A program made the position numbers and the translations under genes. From Loktanella sp. S4079 (GTDB lineage: Bacteria > Pseudomonadota > Alphaproteobacteria > Rhodobacterales > Rhodobacteraceae), in assembly GCF_000967725.1 (NCBI RefSeq), contig NZ_JXYE01000002.1:496001-560000 (forward strand): a stretch of 64,000 nt of DNA. The letters are read 5' to 3'. The notes under the pieces were generated by a model, which saw only the letters and a program-made list of their open reading frames with translations, was not told where the DNA came from and searched no databases. Shown in pieces: positions 6,404 through 16,590 of the stretch (position 1 is the first letter of the stretch; every line of letters begins with the position of its first letter).

Positions 6404-8371
6404 ATGACAGAACTTGGACATTTCGCGCTGATTCTGGCCTTTGGCATTGCCATTGTGCAGATGATAATTCCCATGATTGGGGCGCATCGTAATAATCCCG
6501 CCTACATGGCGGTGGCGAAGCCGGCCGCCATTACGCAATTCTTGTTGGTTGGCTTTTCCTTTTGCGCGCTGACATGGGCATTTGTGACCTCTGATTTTTC
6601 ATTGCAGCTTGTCTATGCCAATTCGCATACGGACAAGCCGATGATTTATAAAATCAGCGGCGTCTGGGGCAATCATGAAGGGTCGATGTTGCTGTGGCAG
6701 TTGATCTTGACGCTGTTTGGGGCGAGCGCGGCTGTCTTTGGGGGAAACCTGCCTGATCGGTTGCGGGCAAGGGTCCTATCCGTACAGGCGTCCATCGCCG
6801 TGGCGTTCTTTGCCTTTATTCTGTTTACCTCGAACCCGTTTTTGCGTCTGGCTGTACCGCCACTGAATGGTCGCGATTTGAACCCGCTGCTCCAAGATCC
6901 CGGTCTCGCGTTTCACCCACCGTTCTTGTACCTCGGCTACGTTGGACTAAGCATGGCTTTCTCCTTTGCCATCGCTGCCTTGATCGAGGGTAAAGTCGAT
7001 GCTGCGTGGGGGCGTTGGGTGCGTCCGTGGACATTGGCGGCATGGGTCTTTTTGACGCTCGGCATCGCTCTGGGATCTTGGTGGGCCTATTACGAACTGG
7101 GCTGGGGCGGTTTCTGGTTCTGGGACCCAGTCGAAAATGCTTCGTTTATGCCTTGGCTTATAGCCGCGGCCCTGCTGCATTCGGCAATTGTGGTCGAAAA
7201 ACGTGAGGCCCTAAAAAGCTGGACCATTTTGCTTGCAATTCTTGCGTTTGGTTTCTCACTCTTGGGGACGTTCATCGTGCGCTCTGGCGTGCTGACATCG
7301 GTGCATGCCTTCGCCAATGATCCGACACGGGGTGTGCTGATCTTGATCATCCTCGCGATCTTCCTTGGCGGGGCGTTGACGCTCTTTGCGGTCCGCGCAG
7401 GCGCGATGGAAACCAAAGGTGTCTTTGGCGCGGTGAGCCGCGAGAGTGCGCTGGTGCTAAACAACGTGCTCTTGGCCGTCAGCTGTTTCGTGGTCTTTAT
7501 TGGAACCATCTGGCCGCTCGTGGCAGAGATGTTTTTTGGCCGGACCCTATCGGTTGGTCCGCCGTTCTTTGAGGCAGCCTTTACCCCATTCATGGTGGTT
7601 CTCGCGATTGTGCTGCCCGTTGGATCAATCCTTGCGTGGAAACGTGGCAATCTAAGGCGCGCCGCAAAGCCGCTGTTGCCATGGGTTGGCTTGGCGATTG
7701 CTGCTGGGGCGCTGGCCTATGCGATGCAAACGGGGCGTTCCGCGTTGGGGCCAGTGGGTGTCGCTTTGGGCGTCTGGGTCATCGGCGGTGCGATTGCCGA
7801 TCTATGGATGCGCAGCGTGCGTGGTTCATTCAAGCAACGGCTGGACCGGATACTCAGGTTGCCTCGCGCGGATTGGGGAAAATCCATCGCGCATATGGGC
7901 ATGGGCGTCACTATCTTTGGCATCGCAGCTATGATGGCTTGGGAAATCGAAGATATCCGTGTCGTCGATGTGGGTGAGCGCTGGGACGTTGGGCAGTTCA
8001 GTTTCACCCTAGATGACGTGCGCCGGGTCGAAGGTCCAAATTATGTCACCACGATCGCGGATATGGGGGTTTGGCGGCGGTATCAGGAGCTTGGAACTCT
8101 GACCCCGGAAAAGAGATTTTATCCTGTCGCTAAAATGCCAACGACTGAGGCAGCGATCCGCAACGGATTTCTGCGCGACATCTATGTTGTGATCGGTGAT
8201 CCGCAGGCTGATGGTGGGTATGCGGTGCGGGTTTATATCAAACCCTTTGCAAATTGGATTTGGGGCGGGGCGATTTTGATGGCGCTTGGCGGATTTATCT
8301 CGCTGTCTGATCGTCGGCTTCGGATCGGGGTTGCCTCTGCGCGCCCAGTGAAAATGGTCGCTGCAGAATGA
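6404..8371 (+). CDS. ccmF: Cytochrome c maturation haem lyase subunit CcmF
   Basis: A 655-residue polytopic membrane protein of the haem-handling family, needed to attach haem to apocytochrome c with CcmH. The tryptophan-rich WWD-type haem motif is visible as GSWWAYYELGWGGFWFWDPVENASFMPWL (given here only to mark its place, near residues 225-250), and the NHEGSMLLW block is near 104. The frame opens further upstream, but MTELGHFALIL is the usual family start. An ATG directly before it (6401) is an alternative. The stop overlaps the ccmH start by 4 bases. Confidence 0.95.
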   Translation: MTELGHFALILAFGIAIVQMIIPMIGAHRNNPAYMAVAKPAAITQFLLVGFSFCALTWAFVTSDFSLQLVYANSHTDKPMIYKISGVWGNHEGSMLLWQLILTLFGASAAVFGGNLPDRLRARVLSVQASIAVAFFAFILFTSNPFLRLAVPPLNGRDLNPLLQDPGLAFHPPFLYLGYVGLSMAFSFAIAALIEGKVDAAWGRWVRPWTLAAWVFLTLGIALGSWWAYYELGWGGFWFWDPVENASFMPWLIAAALLHSAIVVEKREALKSWTILLAILAFGFSLLGTFIVRSGVLTSVHAFANDPTRGVLILIILAIFLGGALTLFAVRAGAMETKGVFGAVSRESALVLNNVLLAVSCFVVFIGTIWPLVAEMFFGRTLSVGPPFFEAAFTPFMVVLAIVLPVGSILAWKRGNLRRAAKPLLPWVGLAIAAGALAYAMQTGRSALGPVGVALGVWVIGGAIADLWMRSVRGSFKQRLDRILRLPRADWGKSIAHMGMGVTIFGIAAMMAWEIEDIRVVDVGERWDVGQFSFTLDDVRRVEGPNYVTTIADMGVWRRYQELGTLTPEKRFYPVAKMPTTEAAIRNGFLRDIYVVIGDPQADGGYAVRVYIKPFANWIWGGAILMALGGFISLSDRRLRIGVASARPVKMVAAE

Positions 8372-8808
8372 AGCTGGTTACGTTCATATTTTGTATCTTT
8401 GCCGGTGCTGCTTGGGCTGTGGAACCGTCCGAGATGCTGGATGATCCAATATTAGAAGAACGCGCACGCGTGCTGTCCCAAGGGCTGCGGTGTCCGGTGT
8501 GCCAGAACGAAACGATTGACGAATCCAATGCTTCGCTTGCGCAAGAGTTGCGTATTGTCTTGCGAGAACGGTTGGTCGCAGGTGATAGCGACGAAGAAGC
8601 TGTGACCTATATGGTAAGCCGCTATGGCGAATATGTGCTGCTGCGGCCTGACGCGCGCGGGGCGAACTTGATCCTGTGGCTTGCCGCGCCTTTGATGTTG
8701 TTGCTTGCGCTTGTCATTGCTGCACAAACGATCAGGCGCAAGGGGCGTGGGGCAGCCCCTCTCAGCGACGAAGAAGAAAAAGAACTGAGCAAAATTCTGG
8801 ACCAATGA
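8368..8808 (+). CDS. ccmH: Cytochrome c maturation protein CcmH (CycL/Ccl2 type)
   Basis: A 146-residue periplasmic thiol-reductase-like subunit that keeps apocytochrome c cysteines reduced for haem attachment. It has a signal peptide (residues 1-17, cleaving after AWA) and the redox motif LRCPVCQNE near residues 41-49. A C-terminal membrane anchor (about 101-121, LILWLAAPLMLLLALVIAA) is followed by a basic and then acidic tail. It overlaps ccmF by 4 bases. CcmI is not fused and is not in the window. Confidence 0.95.
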   Translation: MKLVTFIFCIFAGAAWAVEPSEMLDDPILEERARVLSQGLRCPVCQNETIDESNASLAQELRIVLRERLVAGDSDEEAVTYMVSRYGEYVLLRPDARGANLILWLAAPLMLLLALVIAAQTIRRKGRGAAPLSDEEEKELSKILDQ

Positions 8809-8877
8809 CGTGCCGTCGCGCTTTGCCTTTTTACCTGTTGCGTTAGTCTGCCTGCAACGCAGTGGGAGGTCGCACAG

Positions 8878-9654
8878 ATGGGTTATCAAGCAATTAGCTA
8901 TGAAATCAGGAACGGTGTCGCTTATGTGACGCTGAACCGTCCTGAACTAATGAACGCGCTGAATGCGCAAATGCGCCGCGAGATAACGCAGGCATTTCAG
9001 GACGCTCAGGAAAACGCACGTGCAGTCGTTATGACAGGTGCCGGTGTGTCATTCTGTTCTGGCCAAGATCTGGCAGATGCTTCGGCGCAAGGTAAATTGG
9101 ACATGGAAGCCACGCTGCGGGACGAATATGTCCCGATGCTCAAGGCTATTTTCGATTGCAAAGTGCCAACCATATGCGCGGTTAATGGGCCGGCTGCGGG
9201 GGCGGGTGCCAACCTCGCGCTGGCAGCGGATGTGGTGATCGCATCAGAGGATGCGTATTTTGTGCAGGCATTTACGCGGATCGGGTTGATCCCTGACGCA
9301 GGCGGTACGTATTGGTTGCCTCGCCAAATTGGTGCCGCGCGTGCGATGGGTGCGGCACTCTTTGCTGATAAGATCAGCGCAACGCAGGCCCGCGATTGGG
9401 GCATGATCTATGAGACAGCGCCAGCTGAAACATTCGAGGCCCATGTGCAATCGCGTGCTGAACATTTGGCGCATGGACCAACGGTTGCTTATGCACAGCT
9501 CAAGACTGCGATGCGTGGGTCTTTGGAAAATACTTTGGACGAGCAGCTCGCCGTAGAGGCAAAGCTGCAGGCCATATGTGGCGAAACATATGATTTCAAA
9601 GAAGGCGTTGCAGCCTTCCTTGAAAAACGTGCTCCGCGTTACGAAGGGCGCTGA
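8878..9654 (+). CDS. Enoyl-CoA hydratase/isomerase, PaaG-like
   Basis: A 258-residue crotonase-fold protein. The CoA-binding and oxyanion-hole blocks are visible at NRPELMNALN (residues 20-29), CSGQDLAD (60-67) and NGPAAGAGANLALAAD (104-119). The stretch FTRIGLIPDAGGTYWLPR with Asp at about residue 140 recalls PaaG, the ring-opening isomerase of phenylacetate catabolism. No other paa genes are nearby, so the substrate is uncertain. It stands 69 bases after ccmH and may belong to the same transcript. Its 3' end overlaps the convergent DUF2087 gene by 16 bases. Confidence 0.88.
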   Translation: MGYQAISYEIRNGVAYVTLNRPELMNALNAQMRREITQAFQDAQENARAVVMTGAGVSFCSGQDLADASAQGKLDMEATLRDEYVPMLKAIFDCKVPTICAVNGPAAGAGANLALAADVVIASEDAYFVQAFTRIGLIPDAGGTYWLPRQIGAARAMGAALFADKISATQARDWGMIYETAPAETFEAHVQSRAEHLAHGPTVAYAQLKTAMRGSLENTLDEQLAVEAKLQAICGETYDFKEGVAAFLEKRAPRYEGR

Positions 9655-10148
9655 ATGAATTTGATCAGCGCCTGTGCTTCTCGCGGTGGGCGCTGTTCGA
9701 CCCTGTGATAGATACGCCCATCGACCGTCCGTCGAAGGAGCGTGTGATCGATCATCGAACGACGCAACAATGCGTGATCTCCAAAACTGTGTCGTTCCTT
9801 GAGGATTTCGTTAATTTGACTTTCGCACAAGGGCTGTTTGGGCGGGATTTCCGCCCATAGCACCCACAAGCACAGCCCCTGAACAGAGGTTTGTTTGGGC
9901 CAGCGGGTCATCATTCCATTCGCAAAAACCCGCTTTGCGCGCTCTAGCTTCCGATCTGACGAAACCTTTGGAACGGCAATAGTGTTGGATTTCAGATGCT
10001 GGTGGTTTTTGTAACCAGCGGCCTTGCTAACCATGTTCAGCATTCGTGCATGGCCGGGAATCTGCTCTTCTTGCAGCAACGCTTGGCGGAGTGATTTCGT
10101 AAATGCAGAGAGATCGGCAATCGCGATCTGTTGCGGTTGGCGTGACAT
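9639..10148 (-). CDS. DUF2087-domain protein
   Basis: A 169-residue cytosolic protein. The C-terminal half (about residues 85-165) has the DUF2087 pattern: CLWVLWAEIPPKQPLCESQI, then a run of paired LLRR/RTVDGRIYHR motifs seen in putative nucleic-acid-binding or ArsR-linked proteins. The N-terminal third (AGYKNHQHLKSN) resembles the short helical segment found on glyoxalase-related proteins. Molecular function is unknown. The gene lies alone on the minus strand, downstream of a GNAT gene and a possible small ORF. Confidence 0.75.
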   Translation of the reverse strand: MSRQPQQIAIADLSAFTKSLRQALLQEEQIPGHARMLNMVSKAAGYKNHQHLKSNTIAVPKVSSDRKLERAKRVFANGMMTRWPKQTSVQGLCLWVLWAEIPPKQPLCESQINEILKERHSFGDHALLRRSMIDHTLLRRTVDGRIYHRVEQRPPREAQALIKFIQRPS

Positions 10149-10178
10149 GTCGCCCCCTTCAATCTATACCGGAACCCA

Positions 10179-10298
10179 TCAGGGTTGGATGGTCGCCCTT
10201 ACCGTCCGGCCGATGAAAAGCGCAGAGGTCAATGTTGCCAATATCAGGTTTAGCGTGATCCAGTCGGATCGGCGACGCCTTGGTGAACTGATGACCAT
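10179..10298 (-). CDS. Possible small membrane protein, 39 residues
   Basis: The frame begins 8 bases after the stop codon of the GNAT gene. It encodes MVISSPRRRRSDW, then a single hydrophobic span (ITLNLILATLTSALFIG), then a short basic tail. A basic N-terminus followed by one span is typical of genuine small membrane proteins. There is no clear ribosome site, so expression would rely on coupling to the upstream gene. Chance cannot be excluded at this length. Confidence 0.3.
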   Translation of the reverse strand: MVISSPRRRRSDWITLNLILATLTSALFIGRTVRATIQP

Positions 10299-10305
10299 CG
10301 CAAGG

Positions 10306-10824
10306 TTAGCGCGCCCAATCGCCGCGTGGCAAGGTAAAATACACGCTATCGGACCACTGGTTGTTAATACAAAACGTATTGCTCGCGCGATGGGTCTCAG
10401 TGAATCCGAGACCGCTCAGCATTCTAATCGAGCCGATGTTCAGCGGATCCGCCTCGGCCGTGAGGCGTTCGAGCGTAGTCGTTTCAAACAGATATGTGAT
10501 CAACGCCGTCATGGCCTCTTGGATGTATCCTTGGCGCCAATGATCCGGATGCAAAATGAAACCAACCTCATCATCGCGGTGTTTGCCGACATTCCCGATA
10601 TATTTGCCATCTAGAGTTAGCTGAAAATATGTGGGGTCAACCTGCCAAGAGGCAATGTAGCGATCGAGCAGGGCTTTTGTCTGAGCGCGATCCTGATGCG
10701 GTGGCGTTGACCAGTATTTCATCGCCCGTGGATCACGATACAACGCATACATGGCGTCTAGGTCGTCAGGTGTTGGTCCGCGTAAAACCAGACGCTCAGT
10801 TCTAATTTGAATGCCTTGGTCCAA
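10306..10824 (-). CDS. GNAT-family N-acetyltransferase (RimJ/RimL type)
   Basis: A 172-residue acetyl-CoA-dependent acyltransferase. It opens with the RimJ/RimL-type strand IRTERLVLRGPTPDDLDAM and carries the pyrophosphate-binding region HPDHWRQGYIQEAMTALI near residues 97-114. The LNIGSIRMLSGLGFTE motif near 130 is typical of this subgroup. The acceptor (ribosomal protein, antibiotic or small molecule) cannot be deduced. It starts just downstream of the gltA terminator. Confidence 0.85.
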   Translation of the reverse strand: MDQGIQIRTERLVLRGPTPDDLDAMYALYRDPRAMKYWSTPPHQDRAQTKALLDRYIASWQVDPTYFQLTLDGKYIGNVGKHRDDEVGFILHPDHWRQGYIQEAMTALITYLFETTTLERLTAEADPLNIGSIRMLSGLGFTETHRASNTFCINNQWSDSVYFTLPRGDWAR

Positions 10825-10844
10825 TTGCCGTCACCCCTGAAATG

Positions 10845-10867
10845 AAAAAGGCCACCCGAAGGTGGCC
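10845..10867 (-). terminator. Intrinsic terminator of gltA
   Basis: On the minus strand GGCCACC-TTCG-GGTGGCC forms a 7-bp stem capped by a stable TTCG tetraloop, followed by TTTTT (10849-10845). It lies 7 bases after the gltA stop codon. Confidence 0.92.
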
Positions 10868-10873
10868 AATTCT

Positions 10874-12169
10874 TTAGCGGTTTTCGATGTCCACGTAATC
10901 GCGGGCTGTCTCGCCCAGATACAGCTGACGTGGGCGACCGATACGCAATTGTGGATCAGCAAGCTGTTCTTTCCACTGGGAAATCCAGCCCACAGTACGC
11001 GCCAGCGCAAAGATCGGCGTGAACATGGATGTTGGGAAACCCATCGCTTCGAGGATGATGCCCGAGTAGAAATCGACGTTCGGGAACAGTTTCTTTTCAG
11101 CGAAATATGGATCAGCCAGCGCTTGTTTTTCGAGCTCGACGGCGACCTGCAACAGTGGGTTATCTTCGACGCCCAGCAGTTCCAGAACTTCGTCAGCAGA
11201 CTGTTTCATCACAGTCGCACGCGGATCAAAGTTTTTGTAAACGCGGTGACCAAAGCCCATCAGGCGGTAGCTGTCGTTCTTATCTTTTGCACGTGCGATG
11301 AACTCTGGAATACGGTCAACAGTACCGATTTCCTTGAGCATTTCGAGGCATGCTTGGTTCGCACCGCCGTGGGCGGGGCCCCAAAGGCAAGCAATACCAG
11401 CAGCAATACATGCGAATGGGTTCGCACCGGAAGAAGACGCCAGACGTACAGTTGATGTCGATGCGTTTTGCTCGTGATCTGCGTGCAGCGTAAAGATGCG
11501 GTCCATCGCGCGCGCCAGAATTGGGTTCACGTGATATTCTTCGGCTGGAACCGAGAAACACATGTGCAAGAAGTTCGACGCGTAATCCAGATCGTTACGT
11601 GGGTAAACGAATGGCTGACCAATCGAGTATTTATACGCCATCGCAGCGATTGTTGGCATTTTCGCGATCAAACGAATCGAAGCAACTTCGCGCTGGTGTG
11701 CGTCGTTGATATCCGTTGAATCGTGGTAGAATGCGGACATTGCACCAACGACACCAACCATGGTCGCCATTGGATGCGCATCACGGCGGAAACCACGGAA
11801 GAAGTTGTGCATCTGCTCGTGGATCATCGTGTGGTTAGTGACCAGACGCTCAAACTTTTCAAGCTGCGCCGCGGATGGCAGTTCACCATAAAGCAGCAGG
11901 TAGCAAACCTCGAGGTAGTGGGATTGGCTCGCCAATTGATCAATTGGGTAGCCACGGTGCAGCAGTTCGCCTTTCTCGCCGTCGATAAAGGTGATCGTGC
12001 TGTCACAAGCCGAAGTCGAAGTGAAACCAGGGTCGTAGGTAAACACGTCTGCCTGCGCATAAAGCTTGCGGATGTCGATTACATCGGGGCCGGCAGTCGG
12101 GGAGTGGATGGGCAATTCATATGTTTCGCCCTTTATGGTTAATTTCGCGGTGTCTGTATTTTCAGCCAT
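10874..12169 (-). CDS. gltA: Citrate synthase
   Basis: Condenses oxaloacetate and acetyl-CoA at the entry of the TCA cycle. The 431-residue type II enzyme carries the catalytic His blocks [11 protein letters not shown] and [15 protein letters not shown], with the catalytic Asp in [19 protein letters not shown] at 12169 is chosen as start because GGGGAAGAA lies immediately upstream; the frame stays open to 12196. It follows gltX by 93 bases on the same strand and ends in a strong terminator. Confidence 0.96.
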   Translation of the reverse strand: MAENTDTAKLTIKGETYELPIHSPTAGPDVIDIRKLYAQADVFTYDPGFTSTSACDSTITFIDGEKGELLHRGYPIDQLASQSHYLEVCYLLLYGELPSAAQLEKFERLVTNHTMIHEQMHNFFRGFRRDAHPMATMVGVVGAMSAFYHDSTDINDAHQREVASIRLIAKMPTIAAMAYKYSIGQPFVYPRNDLDYASNFLHMCFSVPAEEYHVNPILARAMDRIFTLHADHEQNASTSTVRLASSSGANPFACIAAGIACLWGPAHGGANQACLEMLKEIGTVDRIPEFIARAKDKNDSYRLMGFGHRVYKNFDPRATVMKQSADEVLELLGVEDNPLLQVAVELEKQALADPYFAEKKLFPNVDFYSGIILEAMGFPTSMFTPIFALARTVGWISQWKEQLADPQLRIGRPRQLYLGETARDYVDIENR

Positions 12170-12262
12170 ATTTCTTCCCCTAATTCGCGCACACAACTAT
12201 TGTCGCCGGCGCATCTTTGTTCGTCGGTGTTCCAGGTAACTGCCAATCGTAACGAATTGGTT

Positions 12263-13657
12263 TCAGCCGCTGGCGTCTTGAAGCCGGGCAATTGTTTCCT
12301 CTTGCCCCAAGACCAACATCATATCGAACACACTTGGTGAAACTGCACGTCCTGCCAGCGCTGCACGCAGCGGCCCAGCAAGTTTGCCAAGTTTCGTATC
12401 ATGAGCTTCGGCAACTGACGCGACAATCTCTTCTAAGGTGTCACGCGTCCAGCTAGCATTTTGCAACTGCGGCGTCAATTCCGACAGTATACCACGGGAT
12501 ACATCATTTAGTTGCGCCTGCGCCTTTTCGTCTGGCTGCAAGGGCCGTGACGCAAGAGAAAACTCTGCCTTTTCAATGAGGTCCGGAATGGTCTTCGCGC
12601 GTTCTTTCAGGCAGTACATCGCGCGCAGCAAACGATCAGATTGTTCGTCCGATAGCGCGGTTTGCCCTGTGCATGCGAGAAAATCATGCACTTCCTGCAG
12701 CAGCGCAGCATCGTCAGTCACGGCAATGTGTTGGCCACAGATGTTCGCGAGCTTTTTGAAATCAAATCGCGCTGGCGATTTGCCAATCCCATCAAGATCA
12801 AACCATTCCTTTGCTTGCGCGTCGGAAAAGAATTCATCGTCCCCATGGCTCCAGCCGAGCCGTGCGAGATAGTTTCGCATCCCTGCCGCAGGGTAACCCA
12901 TCTGCTGGTATTCGGCAGCGCCGGTTGCACCGTGACGTTTAGATAGCTTTTTGCCATCGGGCCCGTAGATCAACGGAATATGCGCCAACACTGGTTTGTC
13001 CCAACCCATTGCCTCGTAGATCAGGTTTTGGCGGAACGCATTCGCAAGGTGATCATCACCGCGAATAACATGCGTGACCCCCATATCGTGATCATCAACC
13101 ACAACAGCGAGCATATAAACGGGCGTGCCGTCGGAACGCAGCAGGATCATGTCGTCCAACTGGTCATTCGACCAGGTGACATCGCCTTGGACCTTGTCAT
13201 GCAGCGTCGTTTTTCCGGAGCGCGGGGCCTTGATCCGCACTACATAAGGCAGGTCGGGGTGCACTGATTCCGGGGCGTCACGCCAAGGAGACTGGAACAA
13301 AGTAGACCGCTTTTCCACACGTGCGGTTTCGCGAAAATTCTCGATTTCTTCTTGTGTGCTAAAGCACTTGTACGCATGCCCGTTGGCAAGCAACTCCAAG
13401 GCAACCGCCACATGACGCTCAGCATTTGCGGCTTGGCTGGTGGGTTCATCGTCCCAATCGAGACCAAGCCAAGTCAAACCATCAAGGATCGCTTGTTTGT
13501 TCTCATCGGTGGATCGGGCCTTGTCCGTGTCTTCGATGCGCAAGAGGAATTTACCGCCACGGCCACGCGCATAAAGCCAGTTAAACAATGCTGTGCGGGC
13601 ACCGCCAATGTGCAGCGCACCAGTGGGTGACGGGGCAAAACGAGTGACGACTGACAT
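12263..13657 (-). CDS. gltX: Glutamate--tRNA ligase
   Basis: A 464-residue class I aminoacyl-tRNA synthetase. The HIGH-type motif is [19 protein letters not shown] (residues 9-27) and the KMSKS-type loop is [11 protein letters not shown] near residue 238. An anticodon-binding domain fills the C-terminal third. Alphaproteobacteria commonly carry two GltX copies, one discriminating and one not, and sequence alone does not tell which this is. It is divergent from comEC across an 81-bp gap. Confidence 0.95.
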   Translation of the reverse strand: MSVVTRFAPSPTGALHIGGARTALFNWLYARGRGGKFLLRIEDTDKARSTDENKQAILDGLTWLGLDWDDEPTSQAANAERHVAVALELLANGHAYKCFSTQEEIENFRETARVEKRSTLFQSPWRDAPESVHPDLPYVVRIKAPRSGKTTLHDKVQGDVTWSNDQLDDMILLRSDGTPVYMLAVVVDDHDMGVTHVIRGDDHLANAFRQNLIYEAMGWDKPVLAHIPLIYGPDGKKLSKRHGATGAAEYQQMGYPAAGMRNYLARLGWSHGDDEFFSDAQAKEWFDLDGIGKSPARFDFKKLANICGQHIAVTDDAALLQEVHDFLACTGQTALSDEQSDRLLRAMYCLKERAKTIPDLIEKAEFSLASRPLQPDEKAQAQLNDVSRGILSELTPQLQNASWTRDTLEEIVASVAEAHDTKLGKLAGPLRAALAGRAVSPSVFDMMLVLGQEETIARLQDASG

Positions 13658-13738
13658 GGAGAATTAACCTTTCGCTAACCAGCTTTCGGGTAGTGTCCCG
13701 ATTAAGTCGGAGATACGAAACTGCGGAATAAAGAACAA

Positions 13739-15829
13739 GTGCGGACGGCCTTTCTCCTTGCTTTGCTTGCGCAACGCGGCGGGTTGATTGGATGGGTTCC
13801 TGTCTGCCTTGGCATTGGGATTGGCGGATATTTCGCGCTGCCGTCAGAGCCGCAAATGATCACAATAGCCTTTGGCGTAGTGGTCGCCGCTTTGTTGTGC
13901 TGGGGATCACGTTGGGTCAATCCTGCCATTGCGCCGTTGTGCATTGGCGTCGCCCTGATCCTCGCGGGATCAACAATCGCGACGATGCGCAGCGCGTTCG
14001 TCGCCGAGCCCGTGCTTGGATTTCGGTATTACGGGCCGATACAGGGCAGGGTCGTCAGTGTTGATAGATCGGCCAGCGATGCCCCGCGGATCACGATGGA
14101 TCAGGTCGTGCTGTCTCGGATGTCACCGGGGCGTACGCCGTCGCGCATAAGAATATCTATTCACGGTGAACAGGTCATCCAGCATTTCCATCCCGGTGAG
14201 ACCGTGATCATGACAGGGCATCTATCGCCACCGGCTGGCCCAGCAGAGCCGGGCGGCTTCGACTTTCAACGCCATGCGTGGTTCATGAAATTGGGCGCGG
14301 TCGGATACACGAGAACACCCGTGTTGCGTCTCGAGGAACCCGAGATCAATTCTCTATCGATGCGTGTTTTTGCAATCCGCATGGGGCTATCGCGCTTTGT
14401 ACAAAACGCGATTCCCGGCGAGGCGGGCGCATTTGCTGCGGCGATTGTGACGGGTGACCGCTCTGCCATGCGCCAAGAAACTCTGGCTAATCTACGGGCG
14501 ACAAATCTTGCGCATTTGTTGGCGATTTCCGGGTTGCATATGGGATTACTGACAGGATTCATTTTTGGGGTTGTGCGCTACGGTCTCGCGCTTTGTGGAG
14601 GGTTCGCGCTGCGCTACCCCACGAAAAAGATCGCAGCGGTCTGTGCAATGGTCGTTGGCGCGGGCTATCTTGCGTTGTCGGGTGGGAATGTCGCAACTGA
14701 ACGTGCGTTTATCATGGTCGCTGTCATGTTGGTCGCGGTGATCTTGGATCGTCGCGCGCTCACGATCCGGGCTGTGGCATTAGCGGCTATTATCGTGCTT
14801 TTGCTGCGGCCAGAGGCAATCACTGGGCCGGGATTTCAAATGTCATTTGCCGCGACAACGGCATTGGTTGCAGTGTTAGGGTTATTGCGTGGCGTTGATT
14901 TGTCGGGCTGGCCGAAATGGCTGCGTGCCATGCTCTCAGTCGTTTTGTCATCTGCAGTTGCGGGTTTTGCCACCGCGCCCTTTGCTGCCGCACATTTCAA
15001 TCAAATCGCCCATTTCGGTTTGATCGCGAATTTGCTGAGCGTCCCGCTGATGGGGGTGTTGGTCATGCCAGCTGCGGTCTTGGCGCTGTGCCTTGCCCCA
15101 GTTGGGCTATCGGCCATTGGTTTTTCGGTCATGGCCGTTGGTTTGCGATGGATTTTGTTTGTTGCCGATTCCGTTGCTGATTGGGACGGCGCGGTTGGGC
15201 GTGTTGTGGCGCCGAATTCATGGGTGCTGCCGATCTTAGCGATTACTCTGCTTTGGCTGGTGTTGTGGCAGGGCAGGGCCCGATGGCTTGGGGTTCTGGG
15301 TGTTGGTGCTGCCTTTGTGTTATGGGCACATTCAGAACGACCACATGTTCTTATTGCTGACAATGGGGCATTGGTGGGGGTGATGACGCCAAATGGCCGC
15401 GCCCTGTCAAAGCCAACGGGGAGTGGATTTATCGCGGGGATTTGGCTGGAAAACGACGGCGACCTTATTTCGCAAGAGGATGCTGCATCGCGCGCTGGAT
15501 ATACGCGAGAAGGGCGCAGCGTTCGCGTTCGGATCGGCGATTGGCAGATATTGCAAGTCTCTGGGAAAACGGCGCTTGCTGATTTGGATGGCTGCGACGG
15601 AGCGGATGTCTTGGTCAGTAACCAAGAGGATCTAATTGATCGCCCATGCGAGGTTTTCGACCTTAGGCGCTTACGTCAGACAGGTGCGCTGGCCTTGGAT
15701 ATAGGCCCGGATCAAGAGCTAATTGTCACCCCAGCCAACGCCAAATCCGGTCAGCGTCCATGGAATAACGCGGATGATGCCATCTATGAAGACATCATCC
15801 TGCAGCGTAAGACCTTTGAAAATCAGTAG
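13739..15829 (+). CDS. comEC: ComEC/Rec2-family competence membrane protein
   Basis: A 696-residue polytopic protein of the DNA-uptake channel family. Residues 20-190 form the N-terminal membrane/OB region. The core competence domain begins around residue 240 with [18 protein letters not shown] and has about ten membrane spans. The remaining 180 residues (from about [14 protein letters not shown]) sit where other ComEC proteins have a metallo-beta-lactamase domain, but the HxHxDH zinc motif is absent. The start codon is GTG, with no good upstream alternative. The gene runs into lexA head-on, overlapping by 7 bases. Confidence 0.88.
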   Translation: MRTAFLLALLAQRGGLIGWVPVCLGIGIGGYFALPSEPQMITIAFGVVVAALLCWGSRWVNPAIAPLCIGVALILAGSTIATMRSAFVAEPVLGFRYYGPIQGRVVSVDRSASDAPRITMDQVVLSRMSPGRTPSRIRISIHGEQVIQHFHPGETVIMTGHLSPPAGPAEPGGFDFQRHAWFMKLGAVGYTRTPVLRLEEPEINSLSMRVFAIRMGLSRFVQNAIPGEAGAFAAAIVTGDRSAMRQETLANLRATNLAHLLAISGLHMGLLTGFIFGVVRYGLALCGGFALRYPTKKIAAVCAMVVGAGYLALSGGNVATERAFIMVAVMLVAVILDRRALTIRAVALAAIIVLLLRPEAITGPGFQMSFAATTALVAVLGLLRGVDLSGWPKWLRAMLSVVLSSAVAGFATAPFAAAHFNQIAHFGLIANLLSVPLMGVLVMPAAVLALCLAPVGLSAIGFSVMAVGLRWILFVADSVADWDGAVGRVVAPNSWVLPILAITLLWLVLWQGRARWLGVLGVGAAFVLWAHSERPHVLIADNGALVGVMTPNGRALSKPTGSGFIAGIWLENDGDLISQEDAASRAGYTREGRSVRVRIGDWQILQVSGKTALADLDGCDGADVLVSNQEDLIDRPCEVFDLRRLRQTGALALDIGPDQELIVTPANAKSGQRPWNNADDAIYEDIILQRKTFENQ

Positions 15830-16509
15830 GTTCGAATAAGCCCGACCAGCTTACCCTGCACCTTAACCTGATCATCGCGGAATACACGTGTTTCATAGGC
15901 TGGGTTCGCAGCCTCAAGGGCAATTGCGCTACCATTCCGGCGGAACTTTTTGAGCGTCGCTTCGTGGCCTTCGACCAAGGCAACAACAATATCACCATTG
16001 TCCGCAACCGTCGTTTCGCGGATCACGACAACATCACCGTCGTTGATGCCTGCTTCGATCATCGAATCGCCTTTGACCTCGAGCGCGTAGTGATCGCCAG
16101 ATCCAATCATGGATTGCGGTACAGAAACGTTATGCGACACTTGATTGATGGCCTCAATCGGCACACCAGCAGCGATACGGCCCATCAAAGGCAGTTCAAC
16201 CGCACCGTTGTCGATCGGCAATGCTGCTGCGGGGGTGCTATCGGGTTTGTCCCCGTCAATCACGCGCGGGGTAAATCCAGTTTTGCCCTGCATGGCCTCT
16301 GGCAATTTTACAATCTCAAGTGCACGGGCACGATGAGCCAACCGCCGAATAAAACCTCGCTCTTCCAATGCGGTGATGAGCCTGTGAATGCCGGACTTTG
16401 ATCGTAGATCCAGCGCCTCTTTCATTTCATCAAAGCTTGGGGAAACCCCATCTTGTTGAACACGCTTGTGGATGAACTCTAGCAAATCGAGTTGTTTTTT
16501 CGTCAGCAT
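15823..16509 (-). CDS. lexA: SOS repressor LexA
   Basis: A 228-residue self-cleaving repressor of DNA-damage genes. The N-terminal winged helix ([46 protein letters not shown]) precedes a LexA/signal-peptidase-like domain. The Ala114-Gly115 cleavage site is in GRIAAGVP, the catalytic Ser149 in [10 protein letters not shown] and Lys187 in HEATLKK. The start at 16509 fits the family. A GTTC-N7-GTTC box 30 bp upstream implies autoregulation. It is separated from moeA by 81 bases and probably has its own promoter. Confidence 0.97.
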   Translation of the reverse strand: MLTKKQLDLLEFIHKRVQQDGVSPSFDEMKEALDLRSKSGIHRLITALEERGFIRRLAHRARALEIVKLPEAMQGKTGFTPRVIDGDKPDSTPAAALPIDNGAVELPLMGRIAAGVPIEAINQVSHNVSVPQSMIGSGDHYALEVKGDSMIEAGINDGDVVVIRETTVADNGDIVVALVEGHEATLKKFRRNGSAIALEAANPAYETRVFRDDQVKVQGKLVGLIRTY

Positions 16510-16538
16510 CACAGATTCCCCTAGCAGGTTTTGCATAT

Positions 16539-16553
16539 GTTCTATGCATGTTC
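16539..16553. promoter_or_regulatory. LexA (SOS) box GTTC-N7-GTTC
   Basis: GTTC at 16539-16542 and 16550-16553, separated by TATGCAT, is an exact match to the alphaproteobacterial LexA consensus GTTC-N7-GTTC. It lies 30 bp upstream of the lexA start codon, as expected for autorepression. Confidence 0.9.
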
Positions 16554-16590
16554 CTGTTTTGTGTCAACTCTGGCGTGTTGTGTTGGGAAA

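Noticed and set aside
9639..9654. Overlap of the enoyl-CoA hydratase and DUF2087 genes as a sign of frameshift
   Set aside because: Both proteins are full-length with normal C-termini; this is an ordinary convergent overlap.
10862..11455. 197-codon open frame on the plus strand antisense to gltA
   Set aside because: It lies wholly within citrate synthase coding sequence, has no family resemblance and reflects codon bias of the real gene.
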